A stretch of 5,452 nucleotides of DNA from Schlesneria sp. (GTDB lineage Bacteria; Planctomycetota; Planctomycetia; Planctomycetales; Planctomycetaceae), in contig JANXOO010000410.1 in assembly GCA_025353525.1 (NCBI GenBank), forward strand, positions 1 to 5,452, written 5' to 3'. The number at the start of each line of letters is the position of its first letter. The stretch's first letter is position 1. This document shows, piece by piece, positions 1-5,162 of the stretch. The position numbers were made by a program, and so were the translations under genes. The notes below the pieces were generated by a model. The model ran no database searches and had not been told where the DNA came from. It saw only the letters and a program-made list of their open reading frames with translations.

Positions 1-1234
1 TCAAGCCCGTGATCCCGAAGACCTCGTTCGGAATCGCGGTGATTCCGAGTGACCCGATTCTGACGGCCTGCAGTTTGATCTCGACCGTTGGGTTCTCGTG
101 TAAGTGGATTGCTTCGTGAGCGTAGACTTCAGGCATGGCGCGCGGCAGTCGGTCGCCCATCTGAGCCACCAGATCGCGAGCCCACTTTAACCGGGATTCA
201 TCAGGAAGTCGGCGTCCGAGCGTGAGCGTCGACTCCGCCATCGCCAGCGAGATGTCGCGGCGGTATTCGATCTTTTGATACCCCTCGAACGCGACGCGAG
301 CGACCTCGTCGGTGTACGTGTCCAGATCGGGCCGGGTCGCGGGCTGACTGTAGTCCATCCACATACTGTCGCCGCTGGTCCCTTGCGACATGATGCCGAC
401 AAAGGCCAATCCTCGGGCGTCAGCTCCCATCAGATGCCCCAGTCTTGCTCCGAACCGCCCGCAAAAGTCTCCTGATATCAGCGGAGAACCGTAGTAGTGC
501 ATCGCATAATTCGCCAGGACGGCCAGCGGCTTGTCGTCAAGTGTGCGAACCGAAAGCAACGTCATTTCGGTATCGGCAGGACCACTCGGTCCGATATGGT
601 TCTGCGACTGGTATCCCGGATGCATATGCGCTCGAACCGACACATCTCCAAACGGGTCGGTCATCATGCGATCAGGGCGAAAGATCCATCGTCGGCAATG
701 ATTGTGCCGCTCATCGTTGACGACGGTCCAACCGATTTTGGCGGGTCGTAAAGCCGCATGAGCGGCCACAATGCTGCGCGCGATTTGGCCGGGCAGGAAT
801 TCGGCATAGTCGGAATCGACGCGACTCCCCAGGCAGGGTATTGCCGAGGGAGCCGAATGCGTATGCGTGGCCGAGATCAGTATGCGATCAGTCGGAATCC
901 CCGTCGCCCGCTGCGCCTGCTCTTTGGCATCGTCCAACAAAGGGCGCGGCAGCATCAGATTGTCGACCACGACGATGGCCAGTCGCTCGTTCCCGTCGTC
1001 GAACACCAATGCGCGAGACATCAGCGCGTCCGCGACGCTCGTCGCAGTCCGCTCTTCAATCATCCCGTTCACACGCACGGGAAATGCGGTCGGATTGATG
1101 TCAACAGAGGCAGCCCCCACACGCAATCCGTCAGCGGGAATCGCATCGATTGCAACCGCATTTGTTGCTTGTACCGAGAATCCAATGACGGTCAAAGCAC
1201 CAAAGACTCTCGCCACTCGAATCAGAAATGTCAT
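1..1234 (-). CDS. Neutral/alkaline ceramidase-family exported protein (C-terminus beyond left edge)
   Basis: The minus frame is open from the ATG at 1234-1232 to the window edge, giving 411 codons without a stop. Residues 1-28 form a signal peptide: basic start MTFLIRVAR, hydrophobic core, and a likely cut after NAVA, so the protein is probably exported. SATHTHSAPS (121-130) matches the family's zinc-binding THTHS segment. His246 in NYAMHYYGS fits the second histidine ligand, and Glu404 in IPNEVFG fits the P-x-E glutamate ligand. SQGTSGDS (283-290) aligns with the nucleophile region, where classical ceramidases read GDVSPN, with Ser290 the candidate. The ligand tyrosine and C-terminal Ig-like domain would lie past the edge. 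Family members cleave the amide of ceramides, but planctomycetes carry many divergent homologues whose substrates are unknown, so the substrate here is open. AAGGA at 1241-1245 lies 6 nt before the ATG, and the start overlaps the upstream stop (TAATG). Family call is firm; substrate is not. Confidence 0.88.
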   Translation of the reverse strand, partial: MTFLIRVARVFGALTVIGFSVQATNAVAIDAIPADGLRVGAASVDINPTAFPVRVNGMIEERTATSVADALMSRALVFDDGNERLAIVVVDNLMLPRPLLDDAKEQAQRATGIPTDRILISATHTHSAPSAIPCLGSRVDSDYAEFLPGQIARSIVAAHAALRPAKIGWTVVNDERHNHCRRWIFRPDRMMTDPFGDVSVRAHMHPGYQSQNHIGPSGPADTEMTLLSVRTLDDKPLAVLANYAMHYYGSPLISGDFCGRFGARLGHLMGADARGLAFVGIMSQGTSGDSMWMDYSQPATRPDLDTYTDEVARVAFEGYQKIEYRRDISLAMAESTLTLGRRLPDESRLKWARDLVAQMGDRLPRAMPEVYAHEAIHLHENPTVEIKLQAVRIGSLGITAIPNEVFGITGL

Positions 1235-1479
1235 TATTTGTCCTTATCCTCAACCTCGGAGAATCGCCCGAAAGTATCGAGCCAGACCATCAGGACAGGA
1301 TTACCATCAGAGTGTGGCAGGATCAAGTCGGCACGGTTTTTCGATCCGTCCGTGCGAAGGCTCTCAGTGCGAACTTTCATTCGGATTTGGAAATCGAACG
1401 ATTTGGCATTTATCGATGCCTGAATTTGAATTCTGAATTTGCGGTCGCGCGATTCGAGTGTTTTTTCGACCGTCATCAT
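1234..1479 (-). CDS. Small hypothetical protein coupled to the ceramidase-family gene
   Basis: This ORF of 81 codons starts MMTVEKTLES. No family is recognised. It is polar, with no signal peptide or membrane segment, and residues 14-38 (KFRIQIQASINAKSFDFQIR onward) alternate in a way that suggests beta strands. The more hydrophobic PVLMVWLDTFGRF (61-73) precedes an acidic-basic tail. Its stop TAA (1236-1234) shares one base with the ceramidase ATG, and its start ATG (1479-1477) overlaps the TGA of an upstream frame as ATGA. Such overlaps are typical of operon neighbours, and codon first positions look richer in purines than in competing frames. A 95-codon plus-strand ORF covers the same bases (1228-1515) and is the main alternative. 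The two tandem ATGs leave the exact start uncertain by one codon. It could also be the 3' remnant of a longer gene. Confidence 0.5.
   Translation of the reverse strand: MMTVEKTLESRDRKFRIQIQASINAKSFDFQIRMKVRTESLRTDGSKNRADLILPHSDGNPVLMVWLDTFGRFSEVEDKDK
1241..1245 (-). promoter_or_regulatory. Shine-Dalgarno site of the ceramidase-family gene
   Basis: AAGGA on the minus strand is 6 nt before the ATG at 1234. It lies inside the last codons of the upstream 81-codon ORF, as expected for translationally coupled genes, and supports this start. Confidence 0.6.
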
Positions 1480-1709
1480 GCGAAACTCTTGAACCCGGTC
1501 TCCGCGTGGACTTGACCGATCGCGTACTCGACCAACTCGCCTGGTCCCAATTCCGCAATGTGCCGACCGAAGCTGGCCTCGTCATACCAGTCGGGGGCGC
1601 CACGAAATGAACGTTTAGAACGAGAACACTCGCCAGTCGCGCATCCATCCCGCAGCTCTTCGACGCCGAGCGACCAAGGTGGCCCGGCGGCGTTGAGCCA
1701 ACGTTGAAT
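1476..1709 (-). pseudogene. Start-less coding-like frame, probable gene remnant
   Basis: This minus frame is open for 77 codons between TGA (1712-1710) and TGA-TGA (1478-1473). The last 45 codons read like a real protein: FRGAPDWYDEASFGRHIAEL followed by GPGELVEYAIGQVHAETGFKSFA, with mostly G or C in third positions. The frame has no ATG or GTG, and its TTG codons lie only inside the good part. The 5' end is therefore missing, frameshifted or in another frame. An adjacent minus frame also reads plausibly from about 1765 to 1620 (SPEAADRAVFEFNVG, then MDARLASVLVLN), which would fit a frameshift near 1615. No family is recognised. The end overlaps the ATG of the next ORF as ATGA, so the three frames may once have formed one operon or one longer gene. 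Confidence 0.4.
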
Positions 1710-1749
1710 TCAAAAACCGCGCGGTCCGCAGCTTCGGGTGAACCGATTG

Positions 1750-2340
1750 TTATTCCACACTTTGCGGCGAGAAACGCCCAAAGATGTCGAAGTCGTGAGC
1801 AGTTGCGATCAACGGAATGGAGTGCGTCAGTGTCCCCGTATTAAGCGACCAACTGATCAGTTGCACAAACCGCACCATCACGAGCAATGTCGCAATCTCT
1901 TTTTCGGCGTCATGGGTTTTGCAATCGTAAATCTTTTTCTCCATGTACCATCGAAAATCATCTTGCGTTTGCTCGAGCCCCGTTAGCGTAAATTGATCCG
2001 AATCGGGAGATGCCCAATCGCAGAGCCAATCCATGTCTTCAAGGTCATCTGAGTATTTTGTGTAAGCAAACGAATCGAAGTACCAACGATCGTAGTTGAT
2101 ATCGAATCCGTTCATTTCCAGGTAAATAGCGCGAACTTCGAACCGGGATTGGCATGCTGAAATGAAGTCTTTGATGTGTCCGAGGACATCGCGCGGCGGA
2201 TTCGTAAAGTGCGAATCTGCGAGCGATGCAACGCGATCAGATGCGGCGGCGCGGAGTCTCGATTCGAGATCGGCAGCGGCAGCATCAACGTTATTGGAAC
2301 GCAGGTAAGTATCGACGGTTTTCCAGAGGTTTACGTTCAA
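1750..2340 (-). CDS. Hypothetical cytosolic protein, 196 aa
   Basis: The frame has 196 codons and convincing protein composition but no family I can name. The N-terminal third (residues 5-45) looks like amphipathic helices, with TYLRSNNVDAAAADLESRLR as the clearest stretch. The middle (68-112) is rich in aromatic and acidic residues: IYLEMNGFDINYDRWYFDSF and MDWLCDWASPDSDQ. The C-terminal third has a helical stretch IATLLVMVRFVQLISWSL (149-166), too short and isolated to call a membrane anchor with confidence. There is no signal peptide, so it is probably cytosolic. The compact acidic, aromatic-rich style resembles small immunity-type proteins, but that is only an impression and no toxin gene is adjacent. 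The start is TTG at 2340-2338, directly after an in-frame TGA and without a Shine-Dalgarno site; the next in-frame ATG is Met76, so the N-terminus may be altered or truncated. Confidence 0.72.
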   Translation of the reverse strand: MNVNLWKTVDTYLRSNNVDAAAADLESRLRAAASDRVASLADSHFTNPPRDVLGHIKDFISACQSRFEVRAIYLEMNGFDINYDRWYFDSFAYTKYSDDLEDMDWLCDWASPDSDQFTLTGLEQTQDDFRWYMEKKIYDCKTHDAEKEIATLLVMVRFVQLISWSLNTGTLTHSIPLIATAHDFDIFGRFSPQSVE

Positions 2341-2343
2341 GAA

Positions 2344-2424
2344 TCAAAGTGTCGCTGTGGGATAACGTTTGAGGTCAACGACGGCGTGCTCGCCGTCCGT
2401 TTGACCGATTTGTTCGGCGATCAT
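2344..2424 (-). CDS. Possible 26-aa small ORF upstream of the 196-aa gene
   Basis: This minus ORF begins at ATG 2424-2422 (MIAEQIGQTDGEHAVVDLKR, then YPTATL) and ends three bases before the TTG start of the next gene. It could extend to a TTG at 2448, adding VAIISIG-type residues. First codon positions are purine-rich, and the close spacing would suit a leader peptide or the remnant of a longer gene. There is no Shine-Dalgarno site. The opposite strand carries an 85-codon ORF through the same bases that also reads plausibly, so this call is weak. Confidence 0.25.
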   Translation of the reverse strand: MIAEQIGQTDGEHAVVDLKRYPTATL

Positions 2425-2444
2425 GCCGATTGAAATGATCGCAA

Positions 2445-2470
2445 CCAATCGTTGATTGGACTTGTTTTTT
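2445..2470 (+). terminator. Possible weak intrinsic terminator (plus strand)
   Basis: A perfect inverted repeat, CCAATC-GTT-GATTGG (2445-2459), is followed on the plus strand by ACTTG and a run of six T (2465-2470). The stem is short and A+T-rich and the T-run is offset by five bases, so it is a weak candidate. No firm plus-strand gene ends here, only the doubtful ORF 2176-2433. On the minus strand, the orientation expected for the iron permease gene ending at 2509, the U-run is absent. Confidence 0.25.
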
Positions 2471-2508
2471 CCGAAATCTGAGCAAGTGGTCAGGCCTCAG
2501 TTTGGCGC

Positions 2509-2928
2509 TCACGTGTCTGGTGTCCCTGTGTCCTGAGTGCCACCGACCAGGTCTTTCCGCGCCGAGGTTGCTATTGCCAGGTACTTCTGGCGAAACGAGT
2601 CAAGTGCTTCTTCTTCAAGTTCCTCCAGATCAAGCAGTACATTGTGTGCACCCTTCGTTACGCGAATCAATTCATCCAGTTTAATTTGAATTGCCGCTGT
2701 GTCGCGGTTCTGCGTGTTCTGAATCAGGAAGACCATCAAGAACGTGATGATCGTGGTGCTTGTATTGATGACGAGCTGCCACGTATCGCTGAACCGGAAT
2801 ATTGGACCAGTGATGACCCAGACTCCGATGACCGCTACAGCAAGGGCGAAGGTTCTTGGACGCCCGCAGAAGTGAGCGGCCGACTTGGCGAATCCGGAAT
2901 ACCAGGAGGTGGTGGCCGTAAAGTTCAT
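2509..2928 (-). CDS. Low-affinity iron permease family protein
   Basis: The 139-aa product matches the short bacterial form of the low-affinity iron permease family. Two membrane helices are visible: residues 27-44 (FALAVAVIGVWVITGPIF) and 52-69 (LVINTSTTIITFLMVFLI). They are joined by the family-typical RFSDTWQ and followed by the strong signature IQNTQNRDT (69-77) and KLDELIR (83-89). After this comes a soluble, probably coiled-coil tail rich in Glu (98-117, LLDLEELEEEALDSFRQKYL) and a polar C-terminus. The protein should sit in the cytoplasmic membrane. The family name comes from yeast Fet4, but these bacterial homologues have only two helices and iron transport is not proven for them, so the role is best left open. 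The ATG at 2928-2926 gives the usual N-terminus (WYSGFAKSAAHFCGRP). There is no good Shine-Dalgarno site. It seems to be transcribed on its own, with 168 bases to the next firm gene downstream. Confidence 0.9.
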   Translation of the reverse strand: MNFTATTSWYSGFAKSAAHFCGRPRTFALAVAVIGVWVITGPIFRFSDTWQLVINTSTTIITFLMVFLIQNTQNRDTAAIQIKLDELIRVTKGAHNVLLDLEELEEEALDSFRQKYLAIATSARKDLVGGTQDTGTPDT

Positions 2929-3214
2929 GTTCTGACGCCTGACGGAATTGCAAGATAGAAATAAAACGTCGGCGAATCTTTCGAGGACTGTAACGTCCGC
3001 GCCTCTCGCGCGGAATTCAGCGATATCTTTAGAAGCCAGCGGCCCAACAGCGACCTGTCATCGTTGAAATCGAGCCATTGTCCGCGTTCGGGGAATTGCA
3101 CAAACCGATGATTTTAGACTTTGCAGATTCAGGCGTCCAGTTACGACAGCGGACCTGCTACGACTGTACGTCGAGTCTCTATCGGGACACTCGTGCTTGA
3201 TTGTTCGACCGTAA
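2929..3214. other. Region with no convincing gene
   Basis: This stretch lies between the divergently oriented iron permease gene (minus) and the MmcQ/YjbR pair (plus), so it should hold promoters for both, but I see no clear -35/-10 pair. A TATCTT on the minus strand near 2957 lacks a good partner. It contains one strong GC-rich hairpin. On the plus strand two short frames read partly like protein: 3033-3200 (PVIVEIEPLSAFGELHKPMI and DFADSGVQLRQ) and 3068-3211 (VTTADLLRLYVESLSGHS). Neither has a credible start, and they may be remnants of a decayed gene continuing into the frame at 3215. Confidence 0.5.
2996..3014. repeat. Perfect GC-rich hairpin (7-bp arms, 5-base loop)
   Basis: TCCGCGC-CTCTC-GCGCGGA is a perfect inverted repeat. 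It lies 67 bases upstream of the iron permease start. Neither side is followed by a T-run, so it is not an ordinary intrinsic terminator. It could be a protein-binding site or an RNA structure in a 5' leader. Confidence 0.5.
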
Positions 3215-3487
3215 TCTTGTTCAACGTTTTGGCCATTTTCACCGCCACAACGGGGGGCTGACGAAGAAGTCGTCAAGACCGTCGACGCACGATTTAGTGC
3301 GGTCAATTCGCGAAACCAAAAGCAACTGGACGATTGTCATCGACGGCTGGCGAGTTATTGTGAAGCCAGGACACCGCAATTAACCGCCACGGACTTTTTG
3401 AATTCCGTAATCCAACAGGCCAAATCAGGCGAATGGGAACCTGCTGCAAAGCAACTGTATCAATTCATGTATGGATTGAAGCGATGA
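3215..3487 (+). pseudogene. Coding-like frame without a start, coupled to MmcQ/YjbR gene
   Basis: This plus frame is open from after TAA (3212-3214) to TGA (3485-3487). From about 3257 onward it reads as a good soluble protein: ADEEVVKTVDARFSAVNSRN (3257-3316), a middle part with RRLASYCEAR, then TATDFLNSVIQQAKSGEWEP (3383-3442) and AAKQLYQFMYGLKR at the end. The C-terminal half looks helical. There is no ATG, GTG or TTG before codon 62 (TTG 3398), so the 5' end is missing. A run of six G at 3252-3257 marks where the good reading begins, and a length change there would join it to one of the other upstream frames. The stop overlaps the next gene's ATG as ATGA. I do not recognise the family. 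It is either a decayed or frameshifted gene, or a gene with an unusual start codon. Confidence 0.42.
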
Positions 3488-3873
3488 ACATCGACGACTT
3501 TCGCGAATTCGCGCTCAGCTTTCATGGAGCTGAAGAGAGTTCTCACATGGGCGCGGCCGATTTTCGAGTGGGCGGTCGGATTTTTGCCACACTGGCCTCG
3601 CAAAAACTCGGCTTCGGAAATCTGATGCTCAGTCCTGAACTTCAACAGTCGTTAATTCAGAGTGCCCCCGATGTGTTCCTGCCCATTCAAGGAGGCTGGG
3701 GACGAATGGGAATGACCCATATTCATCTGGCTAAAGCCAACGAAACTCAACTCAAAGAAGCACTGCATTTAGCCTGGAAGCTGCGAGTTGAGAAAAACAA
3801 CAAACCGAAATCGAAACCTTTGACGAAGGACACAACGCGCTCCGCAAAGAAGGCGTCCAGGAAAAAGCCGTAA
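3484..3873 (+). CDS. MmcQ/YjbR family protein
   Basis: The product of 129 aa matches the small MmcQ/YjbR family with a CyaY-like fold. Diagnostic stretches are present in order: MNIDDFREFALSFHGAEES (1-19), DFRVGGRIFATL (26-37), NLMLSPELQQSL (46-57), PIQGGWGRMGMTHIHL (67-82) and LKEALHLAWKLR (90-101). Family proteins are often annotated as DNA-binding because of the fold and positive charge, but no cellular role is firmly known. The last 25 or so residues (KNNKPKSKPLTKDTTRSAKK and on) are a very basic tail beyond the usual fold, which may help nucleic-acid binding. I chose the ATG at 3484 over the in-frame ATG at 3433 because it gives the family's normal N-terminus and overlaps the upstream stop as ATGA. 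The 17 extra residues of the longer form are unlike the family. Confidence 0.88.
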   Translation: MNIDDFREFALSFHGAEESSHMGAADFRVGGRIFATLASQKLGFGNLMLSPELQQSLIQSAPDVFLPIQGGWGRMGMTHIHLAKANETQLKEALHLAWKLRVEKNNKPKSKPLTKDTTRSAKKASRKKP

Positions 3874-3890
3874 CGTGAGTTGCGGATCTC

Positions 3891-4034
3891 GTGTTAAGTG
3901 AACGCCTGGTCTGCTGGACAGCACAGTCGGTTTCGCGACTAATTCTGATGACTCCCATCGTCGACCAGGATCTACTTATCCGGGTCCATGTCGACGAGGG
4001 CTCGGTGACACTCAAATTTCTGATGCCGGTTTGA
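3891..4034 (+). CDS. Possible 47-aa small protein downstream of MmcQ/YjbR
   Basis: A GTG-started ORF lies 17 bases after the MmcQ/YjbR stop. It reads VLSERLVCWTAQSVSRLILM and then TPIVDQDLLIRVHVDEGSVT, ending LKFLMPV. The second half looks like alternating beta-strand protein, and it starts an in-frame ATG at 3948 that would give a 28-aa version. No Shine-Dalgarno site and no family are recognised. It may be a genuine small gene in the same transcript or the leftover end of a larger one. Confidence 0.3.
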   Translation: MLSERLVCWTAQSVSRLILMTPIVDQDLLIRVHVDEGSVTLKFLMPV

Positions 4035-4078
4035 CAAGACCGAGAATTCGTGACTCGGAGCTGGTTTCCCTGCCCATG

Positions 4079-4942
4079 TCAATCAGGACGGGCGGATTCT
4101 GGCACACTCATCAAGACGTACGGTGCATGGAGTCGATCGTCACCGGTCGTGCGTTCGAACTGAAAGACTTCCTGGTCCTTGTGTAAGGCCGTCATCGAAT
4201 CATTATTCATGCGGGCCAGGCCATACTGCCAGCCGGACTTCCCTTCGGATTGCCTCGCTTCCAACAGCAGGAACATTTCCGGATCGGTCCCGAGTACGAA
4301 CGCAAACATCGCCCCGTCAATAAGGGTCGGTTCCGTGCTGCGATATCGAAACAGGGGTTGTGTCAGTAAACGAAGTTCATGCCGTTCCCCAGAATTATTG
4401 CGACGAAAATCGGTAAGCACCGCAGTGAATTCATTCGCCAAACCTCGCATTTGAATCAGGCGTCGGGCTGGCGAGACTTCCGGTACTGCCGCATCGGCCA
4501 AGGGCTTCAATTCCACACCCGGTTTGATCGGTCGCCACATCACCTGTCCTTTTCGCTCGGCATCAATGGGTGCCAGCGACAACGAATGCATTTCGGCATG
4601 GAATCCGTTTGCTGGCTCCCAGGCTTTGAACAGCGACATCGCGACTTCGGGCCGTCCGCCCGAGGTCCAAATGTATAAATCTCCGTAGACGCGCCCTGTC
4701 CCCGGATTCGTCCATCGCAATACCGACTTGGGTTCCAGTTTCAATTCCTGCTGACGGTTCGAGCCGTTCCATATTTTCCACTGCGGTAATTCCGCACTGA
4801 TCAGTCGCGTTGTCTCGTCGCTTTCCACGCGTCCGAGCTCATTGCCGGATTGAGCAACCAACCGATTGCACGTCAAATCCGATCCGGGACAACTGCCCAA
4901 AATGAGCAGAACGTAAATCCACTGTTTGTGTCGATCATACAT
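4079..4942 (-). CDS. Exported hypothetical protein, possible lipoprotein, 287 aa
   Basis: The frame of 287 codons has strong start signals: AAGGAG 7 nt before the ATG and a good promoter just upstream. The N-terminus has charged residues (MYDRHKQ), a short hydrophobic run (WIYVLLIL, 8-15) and LGSC with Cys18, which fits a lipobox; export with cleavage near VAQS (29-32) is the alternative. The mature part has no further membrane segment and should lie outside the cytoplasmic membrane. It contains SVLRWTNPGTGRVYGDLYIW (73-92), an area rich in aromatic and Gly residues, then KAWEPANGFHAEMHSLSLAP (106-125), WRPIKPGVELKPLADA (136-151), and a C-terminal FAFVLGTDPEMFLLLEAR (213-230). The style matches planctomycete exported proteins of unknown function, but I recognise no catalytic motif. 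It converges with the plus-strand genes ending at 3873 and possibly 4034. Probably transcribed alone. Confidence 0.82.
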   Translation of the reverse strand: MYDRHKQWIYVLLILGSCPGSDLTCNRLVAQSGNELGRVESDETTRLISAELPQWKIWNGSNRQQELKLEPKSVLRWTNPGTGRVYGDLYIWTSGGRPEVAMSLFKAWEPANGFHAEMHSLSLAPIDAERKGQVMWRPIKPGVELKPLADAAVPEVSPARRLIQMRGLANEFTAVLTDFRRNNSGERHELRLLTQPLFRYRSTEPTLIDGAMFAFVLGTDPEMFLLLEARQSEGKSGWQYGLARMNNDSMTALHKDQEVFQFERTTGDDRLHAPYVLMSVPESARPD

Positions 4943-4949
4943 CGCGTCT

Positions 4950-4955
4950 CTCCTT
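4950..4955 (-). promoter_or_regulatory. Shine-Dalgarno site of the 287-aa exported protein
   Basis: AAGGAG on the minus strand lies 7 nt upstream of the ATG at 4942. It is the strongest ribosome binding site in the window and confirms that start. Confidence 0.8.
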
Positions 4956-4979
4956 CAACGGGAAAATGCACAAGGATTG

Positions 4980-5007
4980 ATAATAGACACTTTGTCTTCA
5001 TTGTCAA
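4980..5007 (-). promoter_or_regulatory. Sigma-70-type promoter with internal inverted repeat
   Basis: On the minus strand a consensus -35 box TTGACA (5007-5002) is followed after 16 bases by TATTAT (4985-4980), five of six matches to the -10 consensus. Transcription should begin around 4972, giving a leader of about 30 bases for the exported protein. The spacer contains AGACA-CTT-TGTCT (4985-4997), a perfect 5-bp inverted repeat that touches the -10 box and could be an operator. The promoter call follows from the match and position; the operator role is inference. Confidence 0.65.
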
Positions 5008-5073
5008 TTACCAGAGTTCAATCAGATCGCAACGCAATCCTTCCCATGCTATGCATATTTCCCGCACTGCTTA

Positions 5074-5085
5074 TTCTGCGCAGAA
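5074..5085. repeat. 12-base perfect palindrome TTCTGCGCAGAA
   Basis: This perfect palindrome lies between the promoter of the exported protein and the frameshifted gene at 5163. It could be a binding site for a dimeric regulator. There is only one copy here and no other support. Confidence 0.3.
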
Positions 5086-5162
5086 ACCCTCGTTGCCCCC
5101 GTTGTGTGCGGCGGTTTTTTCATGTAGCGAATACATGGCTTATTGGTCCGGAATTGCAAGAT

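Noticed and set aside
758..1423. 221-codon plus-strand ORF
   Set aside because: It runs antisense across the well-supported ceramidase-family gene and its translation is rich in Arg, His and Ser with no domain; it is a shadow.
1421..1440. Short direct repeat of TGAATTT
   Set aside because: Two copies of seven A+T-rich bases inside a likely coding frame are expected by chance.
1228..1515. 95-codon plus-strand ORF
   Set aside because: It reads fairly like protein, but the antisense 81-codon ORF has better first-position composition and overlapping starts and stops with neighbours. Kept as the alternative in that entry.
2176..2433. Plus ORF with CERC and CRC, zinc-ribbon-like
   Set aside because: Most of it is antisense to the 196-aa gene, which is more convincing, and the Cys pairs are not spaced like a known ribbon.
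2644..2958. 104-codon plus-strand ORF
   Set aside because: Antisense to the iron permease family gene, whose motifs are unmistakable.
3058..3306. 82-codon minus-strand ORF
   Set aside because: Arg/Ser/Thr-rich translation without structure; the plus frames in this stretch look more like protein.
4031..4060. TTGACA and a CCGAG...CTCGG inverted repeat
   Set aside because: There is no -10 box at a proper distance from TTGACA, and the 5-bp stem with a 9-base loop has no T-run, so neither a promoter nor a terminator can be supported.
5112..5117. Run of six T after GC-rich sequence, terminator-like on plus strand
   Set aside because: The preceding bases form at most a 3-bp stem and no plus-strand gene ends there.
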